In this document: positions 36,508 through 45,290 of the stretch, piece after piece
Position numbering within the stretch: position 1 is the first letter of the stretch
Layout of the letters: every line of letters starts with the position of its first letter
Assembly: GCA_905203305.1 (NCBI GenBank)
Contig: CAJKVH010000004.1
Location: 44,693 to 108,692 of the forward strand
From: an uncultured Eubacteriales bacterium
Lineage (GTDB): Bacteria; Bacillota; Clostridia; TANB77; CAG-508
Length of the DNA stretch: 64,000 nt
Direction of reading: 5' to 3'
Translations under genes and position numbers: made by a program
The notes under the pieces: model-generated
What the model was told of the DNA's origin: nothing
Seen by the model: the letters and a program-made list of their open reading frames with translations, nothing else
Database searches by the model: none

Positions 36508-37485
36508 TAGATCAGATAAAGGATTACTTTCAACTGCATTTCTTACTTGTTCATTGCTTACATGTGTATAAATTTCAGTTGTAGAAATACTTTCATGTCC
36601 TAATAATTCTTGAAGGGCTCTTATATCAACACCTCCATATTGGTACATCAAAGTTGCAGCTGTGTGACGAAGCTTATGTACAGAGTATTTTTTAGAATCT
36701 ATTCCTGCAAGATGTAATTCCTTATATATAATTTCTTGAACAGTACGTTTGCCAATTCTTTGACGTCTTTCACTTAAAAATAAAGCTTTTTCAGAATTCT
36801 TTGTATCTTTCTTTATACCAGTTTTTGGCCTAACTGCTAAATATTCGTTTATTGCTTTTATACATGCCTTATTTAAATAAATAGTTCTTTCCTTATTTCC
36901 TTTACCAATTACGTTCATTTGGCATTCTTCAAAATTAATGTCTTTTATATTAATACCGACAAGTTCAGAAAGACGCATACCACAATTTAAAAATAGGGTA
37001 GTAATTGCATGATCTCTTTCATTATTTCTATTATCTTCATTTTCAGATACTTCAAGTAACTTTTTGCTTTGTTCAAGTGTTAAATATTTAGGAAGTCTTC
37101 TATCTAATTTAGGTGTTTCTAGATTTTGAGACGGATTTATTTCAATTATATTTTTTACACATAAATAATTAAAAAACACTCTTAAACTCGAAACCTTTCT
37201 AGATCTGGTAGCAGCTTTACTATTAAAATTGGTTGTAAGATATGCTAAAAACGAATGTAGATCGCTTAATTTTATTTTTTTTATTGTATCTATAGTAATA
37301 TCATTATATTCTATTTTTTCTAAGTCTGTTTCATTTGTTAAATTAAAATGAATTTTTATAAACTTTAAGAATGTAGCTAAATCATAGTTATATTCTTTTA
37401 CTGTATTTGGTGATTTATTTTGAATTGTTATCATATAATCTAAAAAGTCATTTAAATAATCTGGATTCTTATCTCTTGAAATCAT
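36505..37485 (-). CDS. Tyrosine recombinase (XerC/XerD type)
   Basis: 326 residues. An N-terminal SAM-like DNA-binding domain (~10-120) and a catalytic domain with all six residues: Arg171 (CGMRLSEL), Lys195 (GKGNKER), His270 and Arg273 (VHKLRHTAAT), His297 (LLGHES) and Tyr306 (TEIYTH). Size and sequence fit the chromosomal Xer that resolves dimers at dif rather than a phage integrase. There is no att site or phage gene beside it. I found no clear dif site in the window. Confidence 0.92.
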   Translation of the reverse strand: MISRDKNPDYLNDFLDYMITIQNKSPNTVKEYNYDLATFLKFIKIHFNLTNETDLEKIEYNDITIDTIKKIKLSDLHSFLAYLTTNFNSKAATRSRKVSSLRVFFNYLCVKNIIEINPSQNLETPKLDRRLPKYLTLEQSKKLLEVSENEDNRNNERDHAITTLFLNCGMRLSELVGINIKDINFEECQMNVIGKGNKERTIYLNKACIKAINEYLAVRPKTGIKKDTKNSEKALFLSERRQRIGKRTVQEIIYKELHLAGIDSKKYSVHKLRHTAATLMYQYGGVDIRALQELLGHESISTTEIYTHVSNEQVRNAVESNPLSDL

Positions 37486-37601
37486 TGTTTTTCCTCCATA
37501 GTATAGTTTAAATTATTATATATTTTTGAATAATAAAAGTCAATTTATATATTGAAAAAAAGATAATCTTGTGTTAGTATTAGAAAAAAGAGGAGAGAAA
37601 G

Positions 37602-38471
37602 ATGAAAAAAATAAACAAAAAGAAAATTCTAATAATGGTAATATTAATTATAGCTATTGCTTTTATTATAGTTAAAGTTACAAGAAAAGATACTAATGTA
37701 CAAACTGATGAACAAACGAAATCATCAGAAAACCAAGTAGTAGAAGCCAATGTGAATACGAATCAAGAAAATGAAACAAATGCATTAGAAGAAAAATTAA
37801 AAAGTGGAAAATATTTAAGCGAAAATGGACTTCCGGTGCTTATGTATCATTTTTTCTATGATAAATCTAAAGATTCTGGAAAAGATGGTAATTGGATTGA
37901 AATATCTAATTTTGAAGAACAAATGAAATATTTGTCAGAAAATAATTTTTATTTTCCTACATGGGAACAAGTAGAAAATTATATTGACGGAAACCAAGAA
38001 CTTCCAGAAAAAAGCATTGTTATAACAGTAGATGATGGAGATCCATCATTTTTCGAACTTGCCGTTCCTATTATTCAAAAATATAAAATACCTGTGACTT
38101 CATTTGTAATAACATATTGGTATGGGGATAGGGCAAATGACAAACAAAAATATGTAGACTATGAATCTCATTCTTATGATATGCATAAAGCAGGAAAAAA
38201 CGGAAAAGGAGTTATGCTTTCATGGGATTACGATAAAATAAAAGATGATGTTTTACTATCAAGTGAAGTCCTAGGAGGAGCAAATATCTTTTGCTATCCA
38301 TTTGGTCAATATAATGATTTAGATATGAAAGTATTAAAAGAAAATGGATATAAATTAGCTTTTACAACAAAAGCGGGAAGAGTAAAAAAATCAAGTTCAA
38401 AATATGAGTTACCAAGAGTTAGAATCTCTGGAAATACTAGTTTATCTGAATTTATTAAAAAGGTAGAATAA
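37602..38471 (+). CDS. Polysaccharide deacetylase, secreted/anchored (PgaB-like NodB domain)
   Basis: 289 residues. An N-terminal membrane anchor (ILIMVILIIAIAFIIV), a polar low-complexity linker (~30-65), then VLMYHFFYD, a motif seen in the PgaB/IcaB group, and VITVDDGDPSF with the catalytic Asp pair; SHSYDMH supplies zinc His residues and FCYPFGQYN follows. It likely deacetylates an exopolysaccharide or peptidoglycan outside the cell. SD AGAGGAGAG. Confidence 0.9.
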   Translation: MKKINKKKILIMVILIIAIAFIIVKVTRKDTNVQTDEQTKSSENQVVEANVNTNQENETNALEEKLKSGKYLSENGLPVLMYHFFYDKSKDSGKDGNWIEISNFEEQMKYLSENNFYFPTWEQVENYIDGNQELPEKSIVITVDDGDPSFFELAVPIIQKYKIPVTSFVITYWYGDRANDKQKYVDYESHSYDMHKAGKNGKGVMLSWDYDKIKDDVLLSSEVLGGANIFCYPFGQYNDLDMKVLKENGYKLAFTTKAGRVKKSSSKYELPRVRISGNTSLSEFIKKVE

Positions 38472-38473
38472 AA

Positions 38474-38507
38474 AATATAAGTAGCATTTTTAAATGCTAC
38501 TTATATT
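38474..38507. terminator. Terminator between convergent genes
   Basis: 16-bp perfect arms 38474-38489 and 38492-38507 (core AAGTAGCATTT/AAATGCTACTT). Confidence 0.82.
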
Positions 38508-39007
38508 ATATTTTGAACATAAATTTTATAACTACAAGAAAGTAAAACTGCTTTTAATAAATGCTTGTCTCCGTCAGCCGAATCATTATCAACGAAGTCT
38601 TTTTTTGTATAAGCACATTTTAAAGCTTCTTCAAACAAACTACAAAATTTATTATATGCATGTTCAACATCAGCATGTTTTAATGCTGTTTCTATTAATT
38701 TATAAATTTCATTCATACTATAAACTTGCTTTAATATACAAATTGCAAATATTTTTGCACATTGAATTTTGGAATATTTCTTTTTAATAGGAGCATCAAT
38801 TAAATTATTTTTCACATAGTTATTAATCATTGTTTTAGTTAGTATTTGATTTTCTCCTTTATCTTGGAAAGAATAAAGAAATTCAGATAATGAAGAATTT
38901 ATAAATGTTACAACTTGATCTAAATACAAGTCTACATTTGGAAGTTCATTCCATCTTGGAATGTGAATTCCATCTAATGAAATCTGTTCTTTATTGTTAG
39001 TACACAT
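38501..39007 (-). CDS. DUF1836 protein
   Basis: 168 residues from ATG 39007 (SD GAGGACGTG). The DUF1836 pattern is seen: IPRWNELPNVDLYLDQVVTFIN, then LTKTMINNYVKNNLIDAPIKKKYS and LKQVYSMNEI. The N-terminal half resembles a MerR-like DNA-binding fold, so a regulatory role is plausible. It is divergent from the acyl-CoA synthetase gene, with shared dyads between, and could control it. Confidence 0.85.
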   Translation of the reverse strand: MCTNNKEQISLDGIHIPRWNELPNVDLYLDQVVTFINSSLSEFLYSFQDKGENQILTKTMINNYVKNNLIDAPIKKKYSKIQCAKIFAICILKQVYSMNEIYKLIETALKHADVEHAYNKFCSLFEEALKCAYTKKDFVDNDSADGDKHLLKAVLLSCSYKIYVQNII

Positions 39008-39053
39008 ATTATCACGTCCTCTATTGCTAAATATAACATTTTTAGAAGAAGTA

Positions 39054-39092
39054 GTCAAGTAAATTGACAAAGTAAGTCAAATATGGTAATCT
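39054..39092 (+). promoter_or_regulatory. Interlaced dyads at the acyl-CoA synthetase promoter
   Basis: Half-sites GTCAA (39054-39058), TTGAC (39064-39068) and GTCAA (39076-39080) form two overlapping inverted repeats (spacers 5 and 7). The middle one is part of a -35 TTGACA (39064-39069); a weak extended -10 (TGGTAATCT) follows at 39084-39092. Confidence 0.5.
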
Positions 39093-39124
39093 AGTTTTAC
39101 AAACTAAATAAAAGGAGAATATTT

Positions 39125-40846
39125 ATGAAGTCGAATGAAAAAAACAAATTTAGAGATGTACCAGTATTTAATAATATAAAGGAAGTAATATATAATTCGG
39201 TAAAGCTGTACAAAGAAAATATTGCATTTGTCACAAAAATAAAAAAAGAAGATAAAAGTATAGAATATATAAATCATACATATCAAGACTTTTTAGATGA
39301 TATAAATTCATTTGGAACAGGTCTTTATGACTTGAAGCTAAAAGGAAAAAGAATTGCAATTTGTGGAAGAAATAGATATGAATGGGCAGTAGCTCATATA
39401 AGTAATTTATTTGGAAATATTGTTTCTGTTCCAATAGATAAAGAACTACAAGTAAATGAATTGGAAGATTCTTTGATTAGAAGCAAAGTTGATGCAATTG
39501 TATTTGATGAAAAATATATAGAAAATATAAAAAATATTATATTAAATGGAAAAACGAAAATCAAAAATTTTATATGTATGGGAAATATAGAAGGATTTGT
39601 AAGTTTTGAAGATATATTACAAAAAGGAAAAAAATTAATACAAGATGGAAATAAAGACTTTATAGAAAATAATGTTGATAGTGATACAATGAGTATACTT
39701 TTATTTACATCAGGAACAACTTCGAAATCAAAGGCCGTTATGTTAAATCAAAGAGCAATTGCTGCTAATATTGCAGATATGTTAATGGTAGAATCTTTAT
39801 ATCCAACAGATACAAATATTGCATTTTTACCATTTCATCATATATTTGGTTCGACAGGAATGTTAGTTATGCTTGCATCAGGTGTAAGAACGGTATTTCC
39901 TGATGGATTAAGATATATAAAACAAAATCTAAAAGAATACGAGGTATCTGTATTCGTTGGTGTTCCGTTACTTGTAAATAAAATGTATGAAAACATAGAA
40001 AAAGAAATTGAAAAACAAGGAAAAACAAAATTAATAAATAGAGCTACCAAAATAAGCAATTTATTATTAAAACTTCATATTGATATAAGAAGAAAACTAT
40101 TTAAACAAGTTTTAGATGGATTAGGCGGAAAAATGAGACTAATAATATCTGGCGGGGCTCCATTAGATAAAAAGGTATCTATCAAATTCAATGAATTAGG
40201 AGTGCATTTAATTCAAGGATATGGACTTACTGAAACTTGCCCTGTTATAGCTGCCGAAAATGACAAATATATTAGAAATGGATCTGTAGGATTTCCTATG
40301 AGACATGTAACAGTTGAAATAGTAAACAAAGACAAAGACGGAATAGGGGAGGTAAGAGTAAAAGGACCAAACATAATGATGGGATATTATGAAAATGAAG
40401 AAGCAACAAATAATGTGCTAAAAGATGGATGGTTTTATACAGGAGATTTAGGCTATATTGATAAAGATGGATTTTTGTTCTTAACAGGAAGAGAAAAAGA
40501 TGTTATTGTTATGAAAAATGGGAAAAAAGTTTTCCCAGAAGAACTTGAAATTTTAGTAGATAAATTACCAGAAGTTGAAGAAAGTTTCATTTATGGAATG
40601 GCTCAAAAAGGCGACAAAAACGATCCTATGGTTTCTGTAAAAATTGTATATACAAAAGAAGCTTTAAAAGATAAAACAGAAAATGAATTATATGATGTTT
40701 TATGGAACAGTATTAAAGAAATAAATAAAACTTTACCACCATATAAATACATTAAAAATATGATTCTAACAGATGAACCATTAATAAAAACAACAACTCA
40801 TAAAATAAAAAGAAAAGAAGAGTTAGCTAAAATAGAAAATATGTAA
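39125..40846 (+). CDS. AMP-forming acyl-CoA synthetase / ligase
   Basis: 573 residues of the ANL superfamily. P-loop LLFTSGTTSKSKAVML (motif A3), QGYGLTETCPVIAAEN (A5), FYTGDLGYID (A7) and the C-terminal hinge LTGREKDVIVMKNGKKVFPEELE (A8) with the Lys region near TTTHKIKRKE (A10). It activates a fatty acid (or other carboxylate) to the CoA ester. No membrane segments. SD AAAAGGAG. Regulated perhaps by the DUF1836 protein transcribed the other way. Confidence 0.93.
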   Translation: MKSNEKNKFRDVPVFNNIKEVIYNSVKLYKENIAFVTKIKKEDKSIEYINHTYQDFLDDINSFGTGLYDLKLKGKRIAICGRNRYEWAVAHISNLFGNIVSVPIDKELQVNELEDSLIRSKVDAIVFDEKYIENIKNIILNGKTKIKNFICMGNIEGFVSFEDILQKGKKLIQDGNKDFIENNVDSDTMSILLFTSGTTSKSKAVMLNQRAIAANIADMLMVESLYPTDTNIAFLPFHHIFGSTGMLVMLASGVRTVFPDGLRYIKQNLKEYEVSVFVGVPLLVNKMYENIEKEIEKQGKTKLINRATKISNLLLKLHIDIRRKLFKQVLDGLGGKMRLIISGGAPLDKKVSIKFNELGVHLIQGYGLTETCPVIAAENDKYIRNGSVGFPMRHVTVEIVNKDKDGIGEVRVKGPNIMMGYYENEEATNNVLKDGWFYTGDLGYIDKDGFLFLTGREKDVIVMKNGKKVFPEELEILVDKLPEVEESFIYGMAQKGDKNDPMVSVKIVYTKEALKDKTENELYDVLWNSIKEINKTLPPYKYIKNMILTDEPLIKTTTHKIKRKEELAKIENM

Positions 40847-40851
40847 AAATC

Positions 40852-40890
40852 AGACAGATACAAGAAAATACCTTGTATCTGTCTAATTTT
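40852..40890. terminator. Terminator between convergent genes
   Basis: 13-bp perfect arms AGACAGATACAAG (40852-40864) and CTTGTATCTGTCT (40872-40884), then AATTTTT. Confidence 0.88.
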
Positions 40891-41471
40891 TAGAAACTTT
40901 TTCTTACAGCATTGAAGATTAATGCCACATGCATATCATCACCAAGTGGTTTTCTGTTTTCGACAAAGAGTTCTGCTAAATACTTTGAAAAACATTTGGC
41001 AGAACTTGTATACTCCATAAGCAGTTCAGCTCGACCTTCTTTAGATGATGTACTACCTATAAAGAGGAATTCTTCCTGAAATCGCTTGAAAAAGTAAGCA
41101 ACTTTTGTTTTTGCGGATGCATTATCTTTAAACGCCTCCACTTTAAGCCAATAAGTGTCTGCCAGATCTGCGGTTTCTTGTATAAATTTATAAGTCACCT
41201 TTCCTGACAGAAGCTTTTCTTTAAGTGACATTTGAACCAACATCAGAATTTTTTTCTTAAAACTGGCCTTAGTTTTTGATTCAGCATACAGCTTTTCCAA
41301 AAGTGTGCAAAAAGTTTTGTCTTCGAACTGATTTGTCAAACTTTTAATTGAAAAATCCTTTTCTTTGACTTTGTCTGACAATACCATTTCATAGAATCCG
41401 TCTTTATTCTTTGACGATTTCATCCGATTGATAATGTTATGCTCAGTAACACTAAGTTTCTTTTGATCCAT
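40890..41471 (-). CDS. Hypothetical protein with foreign codon use
   Basis: 193 residues; I do not recognise it. It is soluble, helical and Lys-rich, with no known motif. The start is ATG 41471 with SD AAAGGAG. Codon use differs from neighbours: more C/G-ending codons (CTT, ATC, GAG, GCC) and an in-frame CGG at codon 16 (41426-41424), which the native genes avoid. Under the +1 rule proposed for CGG here, the next codons would be GGA TGA, ending translation at once. Probably a recent acquisition; whether it is expressed is unclear. Confidence 0.65.
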   Translation of the reverse strand: MDQKKLSVTEHNIINRMKSSKNKDGFYEMVLSDKVKEKDFSIKSLTNQFEDKTFCTLLEKLYAESKTKASFKKKILMLVQMSLKEKLLSGKVTYKFIQETADLADTYWLKVEAFKDNASAKTKVAYFFKRFQEEFLFIGSTSSKEGRAELLMEYTSSAKCFSKYLAELFVENRKPLGDDMHVALIFNAVRKSF

Positions 41472-41632
41472 TTTTAGATCTCCTTTCTTTATGCTATACA
41501 ATATTGCTACAAATACATTTTACCATAATTTTACATAATAATCAAATTTAAAAAGCCAAATTAAGGCTGATTATCTTGACTTTTATAGCTAAACAATATA
41601 TAATTTTACCATTGAAAAAGGAGTGTGATTAA

Positions 41633-42738
41633 ATGCAAGATTTAGATGAAAACATACGAATTTTATCAACTCAAAAAAACAAGTTAAAAGATTTAGGTGA
41701 TTCACTTTGACATCCCTAATTTAGAAAAAGATCTAAAAGAGCTAGAAGTAAAAACAACAAATCCAGATTTTTGGGAAGATAGTAAAAATTCAAATATTGT
41801 ACTTTCAAAAATAAAAAATCTAAAAAATAAATGTCAAAAATATAGAAATCTAGAAAATGAGATTGATAATACAATTGAATTAATAGAACTATTAAAAATC
41901 GAATATGATGAAGATTTAGCTGAAGAAATGGTAAAAGATATAAAACAAATCGAAAAAGATATAGAAAAATTTGAAATAGAAACACTTTTATCAGGAAAGT
42001 ATGATAAGAATAATGCAATTTTAACAATTCACCCTGGAGCAGGAGGAACAGAAGCACAAGATTGGGCAGAAATGCTTTATAGAATGTATACAAGATGGGC
42101 GAATAAATCTGGATATAAAGTAGAAGAATTAGATTATTTAGAAGGAGATGAGGCAGGCTTAAAAAGTGTTACATTTGAAGTAACAGGAGAAAATGCCTAT
42201 GGTTATTTAAAAGGAGAAATGGGAGTACATAGATTAGTTAGAATATCTCCATTTGATAGTGGTGGAAGAAGACACACTTCATTTGCATCATTAGAAGTGC
42301 TTCCAGAGATAACAGATGATGTAGACTTATATATTAACCCTGATGATATAAAAATGGATGTATTTAGAGCCTCAGGTGCAGGAGGACAACATATAAATAA
42401 AACATCATCAGCAGTAAGATTAACACATATTCCAACAGGAATAATAACATCATGTCAAACTCAAAGATCTCAACTTCAAAATAGAGAATATGCTATGAAA
42501 ATGTTAAAATCCAAATTGCTTGATCTGAAAGAAAGAGAACATAAAGAAACAATAGAAGAATTAAAAGGTGTTCAAAGAGATATAGCATGGGGAAGTCAAA
42601 TACGTTCATATGTATTTTGCCCATACACATTAGTGAAAGACCATAGAACAAATTATGAAGTACGGAAACGTACAAGGTGTTATGGATGGAGATTTAGATG
42701 GATTTATTGAAAGCTATCTAAAACAAGAAGTAACATAA
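41633..42738 (+). CDS. prfB: Peptide chain release factor 2, with TGA and CGG +1 frameshifts
   Basis: RF2 ends translation at UGA/UAA. Frame 1 starts at ATG 41633 (SD AAAAAGGAG) and meets CTT TGA C at 41705-41711, the classical RF2 +1 autoregulatory site, with an SD-like AGGTGA upstream. The +1 frame then carries the anticodon-mimic SPF (ISPFDSGG) and GASGAGGQHINKTS. Near the end the frame reads GAA GTA CGG AAA CGT and leaves the family sequence. Skipping the C of CGG (42663) restores YEV-GNVQGVMDGDLDGFIESYL and a stop at 42738, giving 367 residues, the normal RF2 length. Confidence 0.93.
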
Positions 42739-42820
42739 AAAATAAAAAAACATAATATATTAATAGTAAGCCATATTTAATTAAATAGGTGTGTAATAAA
42801 AAATAAAGAAGGTGCCAAAT

Positions 42821-44002
42821 ATGGACACGGTAGTATTAAAATTTGGAGGAAGTTCAGTAGCAGACAATATTAAATTAAATGTTGTTGCAGAAAAAATAAA
42901 AAGTTTTTACGAAGATAATAAAAAAGTTGTTGTTGTTGTTTCAGCACAAGGAAAAACAACAGATGGATTAATTAAGGAGGCTATGAGTTTATCAAGCGTT
43001 CCAAATGAAAGAGAATTAGACGTATTGTTAAGTTGCGGTGAGCAAATTTCAATGGCAAAATTAGCTATATTATTAAATAGACTTGGAATGCCAGCAATAT
43101 CACTAACAGGTTGGCAAGCTGGGATATTTACAAATAATACAAATCAAGATGCAATAATTGAAGACATAGATACATCAAGAATAGAAAAAGAACTAGATAA
43201 AGGTCAAATAGTAATAATTGCAGGATTTCAAGGAATAAATTCTAATATGGACATAACAACATTAGGAAGGGGTGGCTCAGATACAACAGCAGTTGCAATT
43301 GCCGCAAAATTAAAAGCTGAAAAATGTTATATCTTTTCTGATGTTGATGGAGTTTATACTGCGGATCCAAGACAAACAAAAGTTGCAAAGAAAATAAATA
43401 CTTTATCATATAAAGAAATGCTAGATATAGCTGATGAAGGAGCAAAAGTACTTCACAATAGATGTGTTGAAGTTGGAGAAAAATTCAATGTTCCAATTGT
43501 GGCAAAATCTACTTTTAACAGCAATGAAGGAACAACAATAAATAATAAAATCGAAGGTGGATATGTAAAAAATATTGTAAAAAATGATAATATTCAATAT
43601 GTTCATATAACTTCTAAAGAAAAATATGTTTTAGATAAATTTAATTTAATATACAATTCTTTTATAGATCAAGAATTAAATGTAAAAAATTTGGTAAATA
43701 GCAGTGAAGATACATTAGATATTTCATTTACAATACCAAAAGCTAAATTTAATAAACTTGCAAATTTATTAGAAAATAAATTTGAAGAATTAGAAAGTAC
43801 TTATTTAGATATTACTAGAATTTCTATTATAGGAAACGGAATCATGAGTAATAACAATGTCTTAAACAAAACAATGGATGTAATAAAGAAAAATCAATTA
43901 GACATAATAAGTATGGAAATAAATGAAACAAAAATTTCAGTTATGTTTAAAAAAGTAATTCCTGACGAAATTTTAGAAGAATTGCATAAAGCATTGATTT
44001 AA
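42821..44002 (+). CDS. lysC: Aspartate kinase
   Basis: 393 residues. Kinase domain: VLKFGGSSVADN, then LLSCGEQISMAKLA, the TTLGRGGSDTTAVAIAA loop and FSDVDGVYTADPR. The C-terminal ~130 residues hold paired ACT domains (ISIIGNGIM...), so it is likely feedback-regulated by Lys/Thr. First step of the aspartate family. ATG 42821 has AGAAGGTG at the right distance; GTG 42812 does not. Monocistronic, closed by a terminator. Confidence 0.95.
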   Translation: MDTVVLKFGGSSVADNIKLNVVAEKIKSFYEDNKKVVVVVSAQGKTTDGLIKEAMSLSSVPNERELDVLLSCGEQISMAKLAILLNRLGMPAISLTGWQAGIFTNNTNQDAIIEDIDTSRIEKELDKGQIVIIAGFQGINSNMDITTLGRGGSDTTAVAIAAKLKAEKCYIFSDVDGVYTADPRQTKVAKKINTLSYKEMLDIADEGAKVLHNRCVEVGEKFNVPIVAKSTFNSNEGTTINNKIEGGYVKNIVKNDNIQYVHITSKEKYVLDKFNLIYNSFIDQELNVKNLVNSSEDTLDISFTIPKAKFNKLANLLENKFEELESTYLDITRISIIGNGIMSNNNVLNKTMDVIKKNQLDIISMEINETKISVMFKKVIPDEILEELHKALI

Positions 44003-44035
44003 TAGGAAAAGAAGAAATTCTTTTCCTATTTTTTG
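44001..44035 (+). terminator. Terminator after aspartate kinase
   Basis: 13-bp arms AATAGGAAAAGAA (44001-44013) and TTCTTTTCCTATT (44018-44030), loop GAAA, then Ts. Confidence 0.88.
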
Positions 44036-44088
44036 TTCTAAAAAACATAAAATCTGAATATAATTATTTATAGTTAGGAGGTAATTTT

Positions 44089-44394
44089 ATGGTTGTAGAA
44101 GAAAGAAAAAATATTAATAATTTAGCAAATAGTGTAATCCAAAATATAATATTAGAAAATAGAAATAAATTAAATATATCTGGAGTACAAGACGTTTTAA
44201 GCTTTGATGATCAAGTTGTTATAATTGAAACAGATCTAGGCCTTTTAACTGTAAAGGGTGAAAATTTAAAAATTAATAAGCTAAGTATAGATACTGAAGA
44301 AGTTATAATAGAAGGAGAAATAAACAATCTTGGATATAGTGATCATACGAAAAAAGAACAAGAAGGCGGATTGTTCAGTAAGATTTTTAAATAG
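44089..44394 (+). CDS. yabP: Sporulation protein YabP
   Basis: 101 residues. The short YabP/YqfC fold (NISGVQDVLSFDDQVVIIET, then LLTVKGENLKINKLSIDTEEVIIEGEI) with a charged C-terminus. In Bacillus and Clostridium it is a sigma-E/late sporulation gene next to yabQ and divIC, the same order as here. SD AGGAGG. Confidence 0.93.
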   Translation: MVVEERKNINNLANSVIQNIILENRNKLNISGVQDVLSFDDQVVIIETDLGLLTVKGENLKINKLSIDTEEVIIEGEINNLGYSDHTKKEQEGGLFSKIFK

Positions 44395-44405
44395 GAGAAA
44401 TAAAA

Positions 44406-44798
44406 TTGACAATTAATCAGGCATACCTATTTATAGTTTTTATTATAAATGGTATTTTTATAGGTGTTCTTTTTGACTTTTTTAGAATATTAAGAAAATC
44501 GTTCAAAACAATTAATTTTATAACAAATATTGAAGACATAATTTTTTGGATATTAGCAGGAATAAGTGTAATATTTTGCATGTACAAATTTACTGATGGA
44601 AATATAAGACTTTTTATGTTTATAGGCTTAATTTTCGGTATAACAACATATATATTGACAATAAGTACTGTAATAATAAATATTTCAGTCAAAATATTAA
44701 CTATTGTAAAGAAAATAATAAAATTCATATTATGTCCTTTTAAAATATTTTTTGATTACATAAAAGAAAAAATGACAAAAAAAGTAAAAAAAATGTAA
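44406..44798 (+). CDS. yabQ: Sporulation protein YabQ
   Basis: 130 residues, four membrane helices followed by a basic tail. YabQ is needed for spore cortex formation in B. subtilis. The segment IFIGVLFDFFRILRK is typical. TTG start at 44406 after AGGAG, 11 bp behind yabP; continues towards divIC. Confidence 0.9.
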   Translation: MTINQAYLFIVFIINGIFIGVLFDFFRILRKSFKTINFITNIEDIIFWILAGISVIFCMYKFTDGNIRLFMFIGLIFGITTYILTISTVIINISVKILTIVKKIIKFILCPFKIFFDYIKEKMTKKVKKM

Positions 44799-44870
44799 CA
44801 ACTTAGAGGGAATTTGTCTTTAAATGGAGAATAATAAAGTTAGAATGAAAATATGGAAAGATGGTAACTT

Positions 44871-45140
44871 ATGAAAAATAAATTAATAAAAAAACTAGTA
44901 TTTATAGCTATTTTAATATATGCTATAATAACATTTATAAATCAACAAAAAATCTTAAATAACTATAGCGAACAAAAAAAGAATTTAAATTCTCAAATTG
45001 CTGAAGCAAGTGATTATCAAACACAATTAAATGAAGAAAAAGATAATGTAAATTCGCCAGAATATATAGAATCGATTGCAAGAGAAAAATTGGATATGTA
45101 CTTACCTAATGAAAGAGTTTATGTAGATACTGAAAATTAA
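44871..45140 (+). CDS. divIC: Septum formation initiator DivIC/FtsL family
   Basis: 89 residues: one N-terminal membrane helix, then a coiled coil (NNYSEQKKNLNSQIAEASDYQ) and the conserved end SPEYIESIAREKLDMYLPNE. Part of the FtsL-DivIC-DivIB division complex. In Clostridia it follows yabPQ, as here. No clear SD (GATGGTAACTT). Confidence 0.9.
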   Translation: MKNKLIKKLVFIAILIYAIITFINQQKILNNYSEQKKNLNSQIAEASDYQTQLNEEKDNVNSPEYIESIAREKLDMYLPNERVYVDTEN

Positions 45141-45175
45141 AATCCTTAAAATATTGTATTTCAAGGATTTTTTTT
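45139..45175 (+). terminator. Terminator after divIC
   Basis: Arms AAAATCCTT (45139-45147) and AAGGATTTT (45163-45171), then Ts. Confidence 0.82.
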
Positions 45176-45290
45176 ATTTATGTCACTTCACAAACCAGAA
45201 AAAATGTGATATAATAACTAAATGAAATTTTTATTCTATAAATAATCCCAAAAAAAATAATAAATTATAATAAAAAGGAGAATATTAAGC

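Noticed and set aside
36505..37485. Phage or ICE integrase
   Set aside because: It looks like a chromosomal Xer recombinase, with no att site, phage or conjugation genes beside it.
8753..42738. CGG reassigned to another amino acid (for example Trp, as reported for some bacteria)
   Set aside because: Reassignment would not repair the reading frame; all five sites need one base skipped.
8753..42738. Five independent random pseudogenes
   Set aside because: Each has one break only, always at in-frame CGG before GGN, and prfB, ptsI and dpaB are core functions. A systematic sequencing insertion remains possible and is stated as the main alternative.
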